Positions 1 to 15,200 of a stretch of 64,000 bases of DNA are shown here, piece by piece. The notes beneath the pieces are model-generated. The model ran no database searches. It saw only the letters and a program-made list of their open reading frames with translations, and was not told where the DNA came from. Source of the stretch: Dromaius novaehollandiae (taxonomy: Eukaryota; Chordata; Aves; Casuariiformes; Dromaiidae); assembly GCF_036370855.1 (NCBI RefSeq), contig NC_088102.1, forward strand, positions 24,161,001 to 24,225,000, read 5' to 3'. How positions within the stretch are numbered: position 1 is the stretch's first letter; every line of letters begins with the position of its first letter. Made by a program: the position numbers and the translations under genes.

Positions 1-3000
1 TCTTTTCTTCCCAGTCTTCCCAGTAATCTATCCCAGGTACCTCTGAATATGTGCCTTAAACAATGTATTAGACAACTAGGTGGTAAGATACCTATCAGGA
101 AAAGTTCCTCCTTTGTCCTCTTCAGTTCACATTCCACTGTCAGAGTCCAATACTCTCTGACCAGGTTCTTTTAGATATTCCACATGTGGAGGGTGTAATG
201 TTTAATATCAGATTTACTTATTTGAATATATCTGATATTACATGGTTTTCTGATTTAGCAGAGTGATACAGCAATATACTGAAATCACAATACAAGTGTA
301 AGTTACACTTAGCAAAATATAGCAATTGCAATATGTAGTTGAATCACAACAGAAATGTGATTCCTATTACCGGTCTCTGTAATATTCTCACTGTCATGAT
401 GCTGAGCATCTCCAGTCACCGGGAATGAGTACATGGAAAGAAATACATGGGTTGAAACCAGCTCAAGCCCATTGCTCTCTTTACAATTCTTTTGTTAGCT
501 GTTCAGTTTTTATACTCTGTGTTGGACTGAGCCACATATACAGTCCCCCTATGTTGATCTGGCTCAGGGAGACATTCACACTCTTTTGATGAACTCAGGG
601 AAAAACATTTACACAACCAGTTGATCCACTCAACTGATATAGCTGTTTATCTGAAACAAAAGCCATCCTCCGGTCCCCTTTGTGTTGAGTTAAATTCAAC
701 TTTCTTTGCAACAGATGTGGTCAGTCATTCCCTACATTCTTCCCTGAGCTTCACAGCACGTTACCCTTGACCATCTCCTCTGAGCCTTCTTCCATTGAGG
801 GGTTTACTGGGCGGTCACGTCCACATATGCTTTGCAGTAAGAAAGTTTATACAGGAATAGTTTCACAGGGAGAAAGGAGTAAAAGAGAGGCACTGCTAGG
901 AGGTGACAGCCCTCATCACTTACATTTCCTAACAGACAGCTTGCAAAACTCATGTTCCCGGTGCAGTACTACCGCTCCTCTCCAAGTCTCTCCCTATGTG
1001 CTTCAGATTTGGAGGGGGGCAAAGGTGGGCCATGACAAGGCTTTGCAAACACCTATGGTTGCAATGCCAGAGCAGAGGTGTGGATAGCAGACAGGACATG
1101 ATGAAGGGACTAACAATTCTCTCCAACTAAACAATTGCATTAGAGATTTTTCCCATTATGGGGCCAACCTGGAGGCCAACCTTGTGACAAATTTAGAAGG
1201 GTGATGTTTTTCATCCTGGTACTCTTTCACTCTTTCTCACTTTTTCACGCTGTTCCAGATTTATATCCCTTCCCAAATATTTTTGTTTCCTTTTTTGTGT
1301 AAATGAGGACATCCTCTTTAGTCATATGTGTAGCTTGCCTGGTTCTAAATCCTAGGAATCTCATGGTATGTTATAGCACTGAGTTCCATAGGTGTTATTT
1401 GAGACACTTGGTCACAAAATTGTCTGTTGCTGCTCTGAGTTTGAGAGACATGAAATCTCACGTTCCAGGGACATGCTATTGAGAGAACTTTCTTCACTTT
1501 GTGTTAAATTCCTTGGATTATATTCCCTTAATGGAATTAGTTTTGATGCAGAACGGGGCAGGAATGAGAATCTATATACTTTACTTTATCCTTGGTAATC
1601 ATAAGGATACCAGAGTTACATGTACAAAAGTTTCTTGGAAACTTCTATCCCTCAGATATTTTCTCTCTCTGCTAGTTTGCCCAACCCAGTCACAGCCTAA
1701 AAGAGTGACTGGAAAATAGTTATTCTTTTGGCTTTTTATCTGGCCATATGACTCAGCAAGAGCTGATAACTTGAACTCCAGATAAAAGATGTTAACACAC
1801 ATTTAGAAGGATATAGGTGTGCTCCAAACTGTATCAATACTTTGGGCACATTGTGTGGCTCTCCTGGTTTTCTGTTGATCACAGAAAAGCACTATGGGAG
1901 AAAAGGAAAGCCAGTCAAAAAGTAGTAATAAAAGAGCTGTGATACATGTTTTATAGTAGAAGCAATGGCAATAGCAAGTTTCATGAAAATGTTTCATCTT
2001 CCTCATCTTTTCCCATTGTCATATTTGTGTCTTTCTTCATGCTGTACTGTCCCAGAAGAACAAATGCACTTTTTCTTTTGTGGAGAAGTTTGCTTTGTTT
2101 CTCTCTTCCAATCCTTTCGTTAAACGTATTTAGGAAAGCTAGTCATATGAGACATTCTTTGTTGATATCTCCGCTATGTGTCTGACCATATATGAAGTGG
2201 GATTAGCCTTCATGGGTTATAAAGTACTTTTAGAGCTAAAGTTAGGGCTGGGAAGAAGTGCAGTAGTTAGGCAATGTAAATATACAAAAGAAGGTGATGA
2301 GGTAGGCAGTGAGGGGTGGGAGGGAAGTTCGTCACAGAAGTCTAAACTGGAGGCACAAGAGAACATTTGTCACCTCCTATATCCAGTTACAACTAGAGCA
2401 AGAATGAAGTGTACAACAGCCTCCTGCCGGTTTTTGCAATGGAAACTTGAACATATATAGCCCACAGCCTGTAAGAGATGTGTGCTCAAAAACCAGCTTA
2501 GCTCTAGCCAGAGACAAGCTACTATAACGAAAGTATAGTTACATTATTATTACAATTTTATCAGGCAGTCTGTCTCAGATGGGAGGTTGATTTTTGTTAG
2601 ATCAGGTCACCTGATTTTATCTATGTATCAGGCTGCTTTTCTGTGAAAGGAGGCAGGGACAGTTAATTTTTTTTTCCACTTTAAAAATGCTTTGCAAACA
2701 ATGGCCATGGGGCAAAAAGTGTTAGTGATAATTTTGACAGAGATTTGTTGAACCACAGTGAAGAACAAAGCCTTTTTAGAGGATCTGAAGAAATGGAGCG
2801 TAATGTTATCAAGTGGTGTAAAGGTTCCAGCTGATGTCAGTGGAGCTGTACTGATCTACATGAGCTGAGGAGCTGGCCCACTCTTTGTGAAGGCCATTTC
2901 ATACTCTTTCAGGTGAAAAAGTGACATACGAGGCCCCTGCGTTTGGCTGTCCTCTTACTGTTGGCCATTTGCTCCATCCTTTCAGCAAGGACTTTCCCCA

Positions 3001-6000
3001 CCTTGTGCTCCAAATGACAAATATGATGCTGAGATCATGAAAACCTGGTGCAATCAGAAGTCTGGCATCTGAGAAGCTGTATTTTTGCAGACTTTTTAGC
3101 CCTTTTGTGATAGTGTTTCAGGACTGGATGCACTAATAGGTTTAAATGTGTCTTAATCCTCTTATGTAATTTAAGCATCTCTGGGAGTGGTGGGCCTTCA
3201 TTAAATTATTTGTTATGGTGGGAGTTGTATCATATTGAGCCAGATGCTGCTTTTCCTGAGATATGCTATTGTGCCTGGCCCAGACTAAGTTGAATAACTC
3301 CATCAAATTCGATTAGGCTATAAAATAGGTCTCTGCTATGTATTAAAATGCAGCAGAGCACATCCTTGGCTCTTCTAAGCAATGTGAAAAGATTTTCTGA
3401 ATGTAACTTTATCAGCCATGCTACAGCTGACATTTTTTTCACTTCTTTCAATATTACTTTTGACTTCTTCTACATCATTACCCATCCTACAGACAAATGC
3501 TCTTAACAGCTGATTTATTTGAGAAGGAGAAACACACTGATATGCAATGGCTCAGGGGGTCCCCTTTACTGCTGAATATTGCAGAAAGGTATCCAAATTT
3601 GCAAGTAAACTTGATTCTGAAGGGAACAAAATCTTTCAAGTAGACTTAATTACAGATATAGTCTATATGAAAAGGATACAAGTCCATATTCTGTGTTATT
3701 TACTTATTCACCATATCGTGAATTAATATATTTTATAGCTGCGTAGCCCTGCATATTTTGCAAATGTGGATCCAGTCCTGTGTTTCTCCCATGCCCAGAT
3801 TGCCCTTGATCTCAACAGGAGTTTGGAATTTGCTAGGAATGTGAGGGCAAACAGTCCTATAAGGCATGCGCTCTATTGACATGGGTTACAATACAGATAA
3901 GACCAGACTAGCAGCCATGTAAGTGTAAATAATGTGTAGAACTACAGTATCATTTTTTCTAGTTCTTTTCTGAAACATTTTCTCTAAGAGCTCTATTTTA
4001 TTTATTTATTGTTGAGATTGTCATCATCTGGATAGGCCTGAACTGTATTGTCTGTGTGGCTTTCATGATTTGTAATCTGTGCTTGAAGAAGTTCAGTTTG
4101 ATTCTCTTGAACTGACTGTTTAGACTGCAGCCAGTTCCTGAAGTATCTATTACAACAAGGGCTCCAGTACAACATTTTCTTTACCTTTGTTGCTCAATTT
4201 TCCAAGACCAATCGGGCGCTCTGCGTCCTGCCGCTGAAGTGCTGCCCACTCAGGCTGGGGCACTGACTCTCTGTCCGCCATAGGAAGAGGCCCAGGTCTT
4301 GAAGGCTCTGGATCCTATTCAAATCCGTAGTGCTGCTTCCCATATTCCATACACTTTCCTTTATTTTAAAAATAAGAAGGTATACAAAAGACAGCATGTA
4401 CATGTCAGAAATCATATAACACAATCACTGTTAAATATGTCCCACAAGATCCATGTGTAGGTTTCTGTAGGTATCAGTGGCCACATGAAATGTTGGGTTG
4501 AAGTCCCACAGATCCTTTCTTAAAATAAATCTATTTATTGTTTGAGCACAATCCAGAGCTGTATTCATTTTTCTAATTCAAACAAATAGAAGTATAAGCT
4601 CTTATGTCATCGTTTCGAGAATTACTCTTCTCAACTTGCAAACATGCAGGCATCTTTTGGAACATGGAAAAAATAAAATATTTTTATGGAGTGGAGAGGA
4701 AAACAAAAACCCACAAGAAACATGATAACCATGCATATCATCTGTGCAATAAAGTGAAAACTAACAAATGGTTTTACTGGAAATTTGTCCAGCTTCAGAA
4801 TTCCCAGCCACAATTGTCTGAAATGAAGCTGAGAACTGTCACAGTGCAACCCTGAGAGTCTTAAAATCCACCTGTGAGTGCAGACAGGTTTTACCAGAAG
4901 TGAAAACCATGGGATGTAGCCGTCTACACCACTGTTTGCAAGCCCTGTTGCCAACCCCTCTTTAATGAGGAGCTCCAGTGTCCAGCTGTGGCATAGGATC
5001 TGGTGGGTCCCGTTGACTATGTTTAGCTCTGTGCTGCCATCCTCTGGCTGGGCATAGTGGAGTCAGCCCTAGCCACTGTTGTTCCATTATGTTTAATCTT
5101 AAACTCATTGGGCTGTGTCTGCCCAGTGGCACTTTGGTAGTCTAGTCTGGACCATTTCTGAGCAACCTCCCAGTAGAGAATATGGGAAAGAAGACACTCC
5201 TGGCAGGAGCCCACACTCCCTGGTGCAGTTTCCTGGACCCTGAGAAATTCTGTGTTCGCTCTTGGATCTGTTGTCAAACCACAGACTGGTGCCTTTAGAA
5301 ACAGGAACATGTGCTTAGTTCAGTACCTATCCTGTGCAGCCTCTGCGCCTTTTCCGGAATGTAGATACAGTAGCACTCTATTATAATTTACACTGTCAGA
5401 ATATATACAAATGCTAAGAAAGGCCTCAAAATATGGTACATAAAACAATGTATAAGGAACATATGGCAGACCTGGCACTAGACTGTAGTGGGTCCCTAAA
5501 TGGAGTGACGTTGTACATTAGACCACAGTCCTCCTTCTAAAATTGAACAAATTCACACTGCTGCTGATGTGAGAGTCCCATACCATTCTATGGCATACAA
5601 ATGACAATTTAAGAAGCAGTAGTCTAAGGTAGCTACTGTGTTGAATACGTTCTTTTGGAGCCAAACAGAAGTTAAATAAAAATGGTTATATACACATGGA
5701 GTTTTATCACATGCATCTGGAGCCAGTCAAACACTTCCCTAATGAAATATATAATGGCAATCCAAGGACAAGTTTTGAAAATACACGCATATTTTCGGAA
5801 ACATCTTTGATGGAAGGCCAGTTTTCCAAGTATTGGAAAGTGACAAATGTTACACTGTAATTCTCAAAGGTGGTAGAGGATTTAGTAAATGATTTTAAAC
5901 AGGGTTCATCAGCTGTGAACGGAATATCGTCAACAGCACTACAAGATTTAACAAGGGCGGAAAGGAGGGACGTAACTAAAATGCCTAACTTGTTTAGGAC

Positions 6001-9000
6001 TAAGAACAGTTTAATGAGCTTCTGACATGGGAGGTCTTGCTCCAAGTAATTTTTCAGATTTCCTTGAGGATATTAGTCCTGATCTGTTTCCACTGGAGTT
6101 GAGGGAGGTGTCACCATTGTTCTGTGTGAGAGCAGGGCTGAGACATTATTTACTACCTTGTGGTAGCCAAAAAAGACAGTGTTTTGTTTTTTTGTGGTTA
6201 TTTTGAGATTGTAGATGGAAAGTTATGGGTTTTGCTTCTATTTTGCTGTTGTTCCTTATGTCTGTACCAAAATACAAACATGGGCAAAATGTAATTGGCC
6301 AAGATTTTATTTTTTATTTCTAAAGGCAGATAACTCATAACAGACATTTTTGCTCCCACCTAAAAGGAGAAGAAATGTTTTTTGGCTTTTCCTTAGCTGC
6401 TTTGATGCTGAAAGCTGTTGTGATTTCTAGATGATATTTTACTATTAATACATTAATCCTTTACTATTAATACATAATCAGATGGTAGATATTCCATTGA
6501 AATGTCAGAAATTTTTGTTGCACGTTACCAGTTGGAGTCTGGTTTTTTTGTCCCATGTGTCAGGTAGCTTGGGTTAACCATGAAGAAATGCAATTGTATC
6601 TATATAAAGGGAAACAACAACAGGGCTGTGAAGAAATTGTAATAGGACTCAGGGTATAACTTGTTTCTTAAAAGGGGTTTTCTTCTTTTAGTGCTTCTCA
6701 CAGTGAATTTTGTGGTAGTTACCAGTCCCAGTTTGATTTTTCCTGAACAGAAATCTTCTGTAGCTAAACAGCTATAGCATGGTAGACGTAGAGCTAGATT
6801 TTTCTTTTTGGTAAGCTTCCCAGTTCCCCTCAGTGTGTTCAAGTGTTGAGATACCATTTTCCACAGTTCTTTCAGTATTTGCGCTGTGTGGAGTTCCCAC
6901 CTTCAGACGTCTTGAAAGGATACATTATTTGTGAAATGTTGAGTGGTCACCCCTTGATAACCTAAGCCAATTTAAACATGTCTCTGATGAACACCCAAAC
7001 ACCAGCAGTGACATCTGTAAATCAGTCCATCCCCAGGGGTTAAGTAAGTAACTCATTTTGATAAGACAGCAATAGGCAGAAAAATCAGAAGAAACCTATT
7101 ATGAAGCCTATTCTGCTACTAAGTAGAGAAGAATCTTTCTCAACATAATTTTGACAGTTTGTGTTACTAAAATACCATGTGTACACTAAAAATTAAGTAA
7201 TTACATAAAACAATACTGAAGGTTTAGATATAGAATAAGAAGTTTGGTGTATGGCTGAGTAACAGAATAGGCAAATAGATACTGAGAAATGATGTACACC
7301 AGTACAGAGTCCGAAGCCTGAATGCAAAATACTAAAATACAGAATACTTGCTAAAGTACATACTCAGCAGGAAAATGGTTTTATGAAAAAAATTTCAGAA
7401 CTATTTAAAGGGCTTATTACTGAAGAAAGGTACATGGAGAGGTAATGGTGGAACGGAAGGGTACAAATTACCTCAGACAGTACATTTCTAGTGTAGAACA
7501 AAAAAGGAGTGATTTAGGAGTCCTCCTAACTACCAGCTAATACCAGCATTGGACGAACAGTTCAAAGGCATCCATACAGTCATGGATGATGAGGCCTGAA
7601 TGGCAGACATGCCTGCTGAGATTTCTCTATCTGTGAATTTCTTATAACCCTATAAATAATCAGCAGATGGAGCAAAGACCACGATTTCTACTTTCACCAC
7701 CCTGAGAAAAGCTATTCTGTAGGAAACTCTGAGACCTAGGAAGCTCTGAGATTCTGGAGAGCTTGGAACAAAACACAAAACCAGAGTCCTGACCACTTGT
7801 GGTCACTGAAGTTCTCATGGCACTTTTTGTGTGAGTAGGAGTGTTGGCACTAGTGGCCTGGCCGGTGTCCCGAGGGGGTCAGCACATTCTGGTGACCTGA
7901 AAAGACTCAGTGCAGTTTCAGTTCTGTACAATATTCTCATGGGTCAGAAACCTTTAGTTTGTGCTGTGTGCAGCTAAACCGCTGCAAAGGTCTGCCTTCA
8001 GAGTGAGTAAGGAAAAGGCTGATGCAATTTACATTTTTTAGATGTATATCAGTGAGATACACATCAATGAGATCTATTGGAAAAGTACAATATGGTTATG
8101 AGGAACCTGAGGACTACATTGTGCCCATGATTTATGCAGTCTGCGTAGCTCTCTGGATCCTTTTGACATGAAAAAGTCTGTGCACCTCTAGAATGATATT
8201 CTGATGATGATGCTGTTACTTGCTTCAAGAGGATGGAAAAGAAAAGTTGCAATGGAAAGTTGGACTGGTATCCCAGTCCCATTCATGCTAATGGCAAAAA
8301 GCCCTATGATTTTAATAATTTAGGATATTGCCTTTAATTGGTTCTGGTTACACAATCTTCTGTTAATGTCTTTCCTCCTACAGTTTCTCTGAAGGAATAT
8401 TCTCTAATGAGAAAATGTTCTGTCCATTTTATTAAGGACTGAGTGCTAGCCACAAAGACAGTTCCCATACAAATCACCCTGCAGAGGTGGATTAAGTCAT
8501 AAACACCAGAGCCAAGGGCCCCAGCTGCTGGAGTCATGTGATTATAACGGAATTCAACCTTCGGTCTTTTGTTTGGGGAAAAAAAAACTTTAAAATTTCA
8601 ACTACTGTGTAACTGAGGAAGCAGCATTTAAAAACACAGACAGCCCTGAGAGGTACAGACTGTATCTTGGTACAAAACTGGTTCCAGATTCATTGGCTAG
8701 ATCAACAAAACAAACCTCTTCATTTGCACAGTTTGCCTTAGAGCGTTTTGGATGCACAAAAAAGAATCTCAGAACGTGACTCAGGTGCTTCAGCTTGGGC
8801 CTCCTATGCCCAGAGGTCAAGACCAAAGTCCTCACGTTCCATTCTCTTCTGTGGACGTAAGAAGTAACCAAAGCTTTACTCCTGACCAGGTGTGCCTCCT
8901 GATCATGCTTTGTTCACCTGAAAGTCAGGCAGGCAGGTGGCAGGTGTCTCTGCTTCTCCCAGGCAGGGAATTGGGCTGCCTGCAAAGATGGCCTGCAGCC

Positions 9001-11200
9001 AGTGCTCCTCCCTCCACAACCCACTTCTGGGCCTTGGCTCCACGCAGGCTGTGGGTGACAGTGACTGTGGCCAGCAGTTTTACATCAGCCTCAGCCGAAA
9101 GGCTCTTTCTCTTTAAAGATTTGTTACTTTAGAATATCCTGCCTATATTTAATCTCTCCTACTTTCAAAAGGCCCTCAGGAAACCTTGTCAGCAATTCAC
9201 TGTGAAGATAGAAGGGAGAAGGAAATAGATAGTTACACCAGATTGTCACCAGTGGCTGGAGAGGCTTCAGCCAGTGAAACAGGAGGGTTAACCCCCACCA
9301 GAGGGGCTTGCATTGCTTCATGCTAGAACCTTGTTCCACCACTTAAGGGCTGCTCTACGTGAAGAGATATCGGGCTTGGGGGGTTCTGGCAGGAAAGGAG
9401 AAACACAGAAGCCAGAAGGCTGAAGTAAGTCCTTTTGGGATGGGGTGAGGGGTAGAAGCAATCCCAGTGTCACTCGGGGTGGGGGGCTAGAGAGTGGTCT
9501 TTGCCGTGACACCTCCGTAGGAAAAGATCATGCTAGCCTGGGAGGGACCGTGACTCTCTGCTGATGTGATTGCAATTGAGGAAAACAGCCTTTTCTGTCA
9601 CTTCTCTAGGGCACAAGTTGCCCTGTTCTAGCCCTGGCTGTGCAATCTTAATAAGCAGTACTCTTTTGCTCCCCATAACAAAAGGTTAAAGCAAGAGCAC
9701 GCTCATTCCAGGATTGGAGGATGAATCAATGTACCTGTTTCTTGGAGGGGAAATTTGTGTGTTTACCCACATCTGCCTACACATGTGTTTTTGTGTTTAT
9801 ATAGCATAGCTGATCTTTTGCTGTGGGGATTAAAAAGTTAAATCCCTGTAGAGAATTTTAGGGAACTTATTTTTATTCAGGCACCTCTACCTTTTCTGCA
9901 AACACTGCAAATAGATTATCTGCTTTCTTCAGCAAGCTGCAGCCACCGCACTGACTTCATGAGTTATTGTTTATCAAGGTCCTGGAGATCTCACTGAGGC
10001 CTCTCCCTCATGCGTTTTGGGATACCTCCTCTATGGTCCTTCATGTCAGTCTATTGGCATGTGTGCCTTTTGCATGTAATATATATAAATGGATATTGTT
10101 TTAGGTTGCTCTTCTCTAGTTCCTCACATCCATGCATTTTCCACTGAGGGCTATACAAGGCATGGATGGTCTTGTGTTGTTTCGCCTTTAGAGCAACAGG
10201 TTTATTATTTTGAATGTTTTGTCTAGTGAACGTGATTCTCAAATGCTGTTTCTTGAAAACTGGATGTCAGATCAAAGATTTGTATGTAAAATTCAGAAAG
10301 CTTAGCTGACACCTGAGTTCCTGGAAACATGTTTTGAAATTTTGCTTTGCACTGCTTAGGATTTGGAAGAGACTTAGTTTCCAGTCAAGAGTGATTCTGA
10401 TTTAAGATTTCTAATTTCCTGATGGAAATTACTGCAGGAAGGCTCTTACTTTTGAATACACATGTTGGAGAAGACAGGAGTTCAGGCAGGCAGTTCTGTT
10501 GCACAGTGTTACCTGCCATTAGAGATCAGGGTGTCGGTCCTGTACCACTGCAGTGGTTTCCTTTGAAACCGTTTTATGTGAGGTGACCGTCTGAAATGAG
10601 CTGTTGCAGTGCACCAAAGAGGTGCTGTCTAGGATCCTTTGCCAGTGATATGCAAATGCTTTCCTCTTGCTCGGGGTTTCTGTGGTAGAGTTTTTTGTGT
10701 AAACATAGTGAAAGAATGAATGGTCAGTGGCACAGAGCATGACTTTGATATTGATTGCTGTCACTGTTGCCTAACATTTAGGGAACCTGTAAGAAGCAGG
10801 GTCAAATCAGTCTGAATGTGTTTGAATACCCAGAAATAAGAGAATGGAAAAATAAGGAGAAAACACAATCAAATCTTACCAGAACATGATGTTCTTCAGG
10901 TACTGAACCAGATTAAACTTCCCTCGTCTGCAACAAAGCCATGATTTTACTGGCTGTTTTAGTCATGAAGCAATGATAACAGACAGACAATGGACACTGA
11001 AATCAGTGGAAATTCAAGGCACTCTGCATATCAAAATGTACGCAGATTTAGATTTTCCTTTACCAGAATGTATACGAGGTGCCCAGATACATGCTCATGG
11101 ATTTTTATTTAAAAATATATGGAATTCCAGCATTTAAATCAATGTGGAAGATCTCAGATCTTTAAAAATAGATAAATTGATAACATTATGTTGAATATAC
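1..11200. other. Intergenic DNA, no gene recognised
   Basis: Apart from the 22-bp duplication near 6.4 kb, and a 10-bp inverted repeat at 203-212/231-240 (TAATATCAGA and its complement), I see only unique AT-rich sequence. Open frames are short (at most about 126 codons), lack splice-consistent neighbours and match nothing I know. Confidence 0.7.
6438..6479 (+). repeat. 22-bp tandem duplication
   Basis: TTTACTATTAATACATTAAT and its neighbour are repeated once, the second copy being one base shorter. AT-rich; no function inferred. Confidence 0.85.
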
Positions 11201-11202
11201 AC

Positions 11203-11312
11203 ACAAGAAACTGATGCGCAGAGAACAGAAACAGTTAGCCTGGATCACCTAGCAGATTCATGAGGAAAGTAGACTAGAATCAATCTGCTTTTATTCCCAG
11301 TCCCAGGGAACT
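11203..11312 (-). mobile_element. MIR-like SINE fragment
   Basis: ACAAGAAACTGATGCGCAGA followed by GATCACCTAGCAGATTCATG and 'agactagaatcaatctgct' fits the reverse MIR core, weakly. Confidence 0.4.
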
Positions 11313-11610
11313 GGGAACAGCCTTTATGGGCAGATAGTAGGATATGAGGCCCTTCTGTCTCACCATTGTAGTAGAGGATTTTTATTGCTGCATAACTGTC
11401 CCTGCTGTTTTGAGGGCTGTGGCCCCATGAATTTTCATCTTAAAATGCTCTGTCTCACCGCGGGAACTAACTTCCTTGATATATGATTTGGTTTTGAAGC
11501 TGTTTTTACATGTGAAAGTATACATTCCACCTGATAATATTCTAGAGTTACAGCAACTGAAGTTATTACGTGGACTGGCAATATGTATGTTATAGACAGT
11601 TAGAACTAGA

Positions 11611-11633
11611 TTTTTTTTTTTTTTTTTTTTTTT
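11611..11633. repeat. Poly-T tract (T23)
   Basis: Twenty-three T in a row. It could be the remnant of a minus-strand poly-A tail, but no retroposed body is recognisable beside it. Confidence 0.9.
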
Positions 11634-12218
11634 AGAGATTGTTTAGTTTAGATTCACACCACAACACAAGCTTCAGTCTTTTATATAAATGTCCTCAATA
11701 TTGAACTAGGTTCAGATGTAAAGCTGTAGCTTCAGATCCATGTCCCCAGACTTTTCATGATTCCTGCATCTTTTATTAGTGTTCAAAGTTGTTTTAATGG
11801 CAATGCTTCTTAATCATGTATATTGGCATATGAAACATTAAGCTTTCTAAGAGAAAGTGCATATTTCTTAAATAGCTCAAGTTATGCTGTTTTACAGTCA
11901 GCTTTGAGTCTGGAAAAGACTGTTTTGTGAGGTTTCCAAAGGTTCCTGCCAAAATGGCACAAGACCATCATTTCACATTTGCTTCCAGATTTATCGGGAA
12001 CCCAGAAATGCAGACACAACACAGAAAAGCTGGAAGAAACAAGAGTTCACCAACCATTTCTGAACCTTCAAAATGAATTTTTTCTGGTTCAGTTTGAGAA
12101 AAACACAGAGCTTTGGGGAGGGACAAAGTTTTCTTTCCCAACACTTTCCCATTCTAAAAAAATCCTGTTCAAATGAAAGATCAATTTGATTAATTAGAAG
12201 ATAATTATCCATTTGCTG

Positions 12219-12270
12219 ACTAAACAATAGTTTCTTCTGTTGAAACTAAACAATAGCTTTTTCTGTTGAA
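12219..12270 (+). repeat. 26-bp tandem duplication
   Basis: Two head-to-tail copies of 26 bp beginning ACTAAACAATAG and ending CTGTTGAA, differing at two positions. Looks like a fairly young replication-slippage duplication. Confidence 0.9.
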
Positions 12271-15200
12271 GTCTATTCTTAAAAGATGGTCCTATTCAGA
12301 GAAATGACAGAATAATTGTCATTGAAATTTCCCACATTTATTTCTCACCAATATCAGAAAAATATGCTCTGTTTTAGAGAAAACAAGAATAAGAGAAAAA
12401 ATCATGAAATAGCCAGTATTCCACTGAGCGGGATCAAGTGGGACATGTAAGAGACAGGTTCATGTCTTTGACCAGTCAGGCAGAAAAGAGATTGACTCCA
12501 GATCTCTCTCATGCTGTGTAAAAGCACTACCATCAATCAGGAACCTGTTCTGGGCTTATACTTTCTCTTGCTGATTTGATTAAAATTTCCATCTGGCATC
12601 TAAAAAGCCATTTGTTGAAGATATTCTACTTTTAAGAAGAGTTTCAGTTTCAAGAAATAGATGTTTTCAGACAAAGCACTGCTTAACTGAGAAGTTCATA
12701 ACCAACTCTACTTGGTTAAAAATTTGCTTTTAGGGAGTTAGATTTTTCCTTCCTTTGTATCATCCTTTGTTTAAAAAGAAAAAAGAAAAAGAGTGGTGTT
12801 CCTCAGGCCAAAGCCTATGCAGAGTTAAACCTATACACATTTCAACTGGTCAGTCTATATATTGGTCTAACATCCTGGGCTATGTAAACTGCATAATCCA
12901 CCAGTGGGGGCACACATATCTGCATGAAGCACAGCACCAGTTACTGAGCTGACTGAACTCAAGGTGATCATTTTGAAGACAAGTGCAAAGTTTTTGTGCT
13001 GACTATGAAAATTGCTTTAGATCTGGTAAAAGGATCCTGATGAAATGCTGCAGTTCATCTACTTAAATTCCTCTTCAGTATGTACCTACATATGCATATG
13101 TGTATACAAATATGCGGTATAAATAGGATTTTCTGCCAGTAACTTGCTCGTCGTCTCTCAGGTACTGGCAGCAGATGCTATGTACATATTGAGGAAAAGG
13201 TTGACAAGTTAGGTCCCAGTGGGAATGTGTGCATGTGGAAAAAAAAACACGCTCAAGTCTGACTGAAGAACAGTGATTATAATGCTCTGCACATTACTTC
13301 AGGTATGTGCAAGTCAAATACCTACTGACCTGAAGCAGTTGTGGTTCAGACAGCCTGGTATGGCTTCCTGCCTGCTGTGACCTGGCATAGCCTAGGGCAG
13401 CGCGAGATTCCTCAGGGAGTGCCTGGCAGCCACTGCTTCCCCAGGAACAGAAACCTGAAGGCTGGTGTTAAAAGGAGAGAAAATTCTGCATCCAGAGTTA
13501 GCTTTCTGAAGTTATGAAATAGGCAGGTCCACTTCTCCAAATTAATAACTTCAAGTAATAGTTGTTCCTCCCTCACTTCTACAGTTAAGCACAGGATCTT
13601 TCTCCTGCTAGTCATGGCCCAGATCTTAGCGCTTCTCCAAGTGCCAGGCAAAGAGCATCCCCACGCAGTGCAAATGCAATGGAGATGATACCAGGGTGCC
13701 ACAGAAGAGATGTTTTCTTCTGCCAGCCCCCTTCAGACCTGTGCTGAACTTTGTTCAGAGAGATTTTTTTTATAAGAGAGTTGACATGCATAAGATAAAG
13801 TGCATTTTAATTTTTGGAAGGGAAGCCAGTTTAGACATTACCTCCATTTTTTTTCCAATGGAAATTAACTTTTTGTTAGTAGCAGCAGTAGACAAACCTC
13901 AAGGAAATTCAAGTTCATTTTTGGTAAGGCAGGACACAATAGCTTGGGTACTTTCCCAAGCAGTTTGATCTTCCTAAAATTGGGTTTTTGGTGGATGCCC
14001 AAATAGACTACAAAGAAAACATTTCCTGTGGTATTTTGGTGCTACTCTTTGGCTCCAGCTGGAACCAAGCAATGTAGAGGCAGTTACAGACATGAGAAAT
14101 AGCAGTAATTGTTTGCATTTGTAAAGTGCTCCAAATACTAACAATAACGGGCTGTGGTTTAAGTGAGTATGGTTAAGTGGCTCTGTTAAAAGCACAGGGG
14201 TTCATGGTGAAGAGAAAAAAAAGATAGTAATTGTATTAGGATGGGAATACTTTGATCAGATGTATAGCTGCCTACAAAACTAAAAAGGCCTTTAATTTAT
14301 TCAGTGACATCATTTAGCACAAGATAGCAAAAAGGTGGCAATTTTTAAATAAAACCAAGAACCATTAATTACTTAGACTTGCTTGGAACTGGAGAAAAGA
14401 GAGGGATGAGCGGTACATCATATATTATCCAGTCTCATTTTGTTTTATGCACAGGCATAGAGACCATCAAAGGCGAATGATTTAGAAAGACAGCTTCTTT
14501 TAATTCACATAGCAAATTCCTCTTGCTTCCCCTTTGCAACTCCTACTCCATTTAGAAATATTCTAATTTTTCACACTCAAATACAAAGTGATCCACATTT
14601 TCTTTAGTTAGTGAATAAACATGACCAGTTTTGTCACTTATGAATAGAAAGGAGGCAGGGGACAACTGCAAATCACTGGCATGATTTACTTTGTAAAATG
14701 AGTATAGGTTTGTAAGTTGATGCAGAGGAACAAATACTTCCACTTTCACTGAAGATCTTTGACAACACCTGCTGAATTTGATTAATATCTTGATTCATAC
14801 ATATTCTTGGATTATACGCTTGGTCAGATGAAGTTTAAACTATGAGCATGTCAGTTTGTTGTTCCAAACTTCTGAGCAGTGGCCATTACACACTCAAAGC
14901 ACATGGTAATCAGACAATTACTGGGGTGGCTCCATTTACAATATCAAAAATAAATACAAATTTCTGATAATAGCAAGTGGGAACTCTCTTTCTAGTAAAT
15001 TCTGTTGCATAAGCACCTAATTAAGACAGTTAGCCTTGGGTGCTATTGTATTAGATGCTGAAGAATACCCAGAGATACAGTTTGTGCCTTGAAATCTCTT
15101 GCAGGCTCAGTGGAAAATATAAGTTTGTGTTGACTTTTTTGACCGTAATATTATCCTTGCATCCCAGGAAAATCAAACAACAAATCACATTCACTGAGTA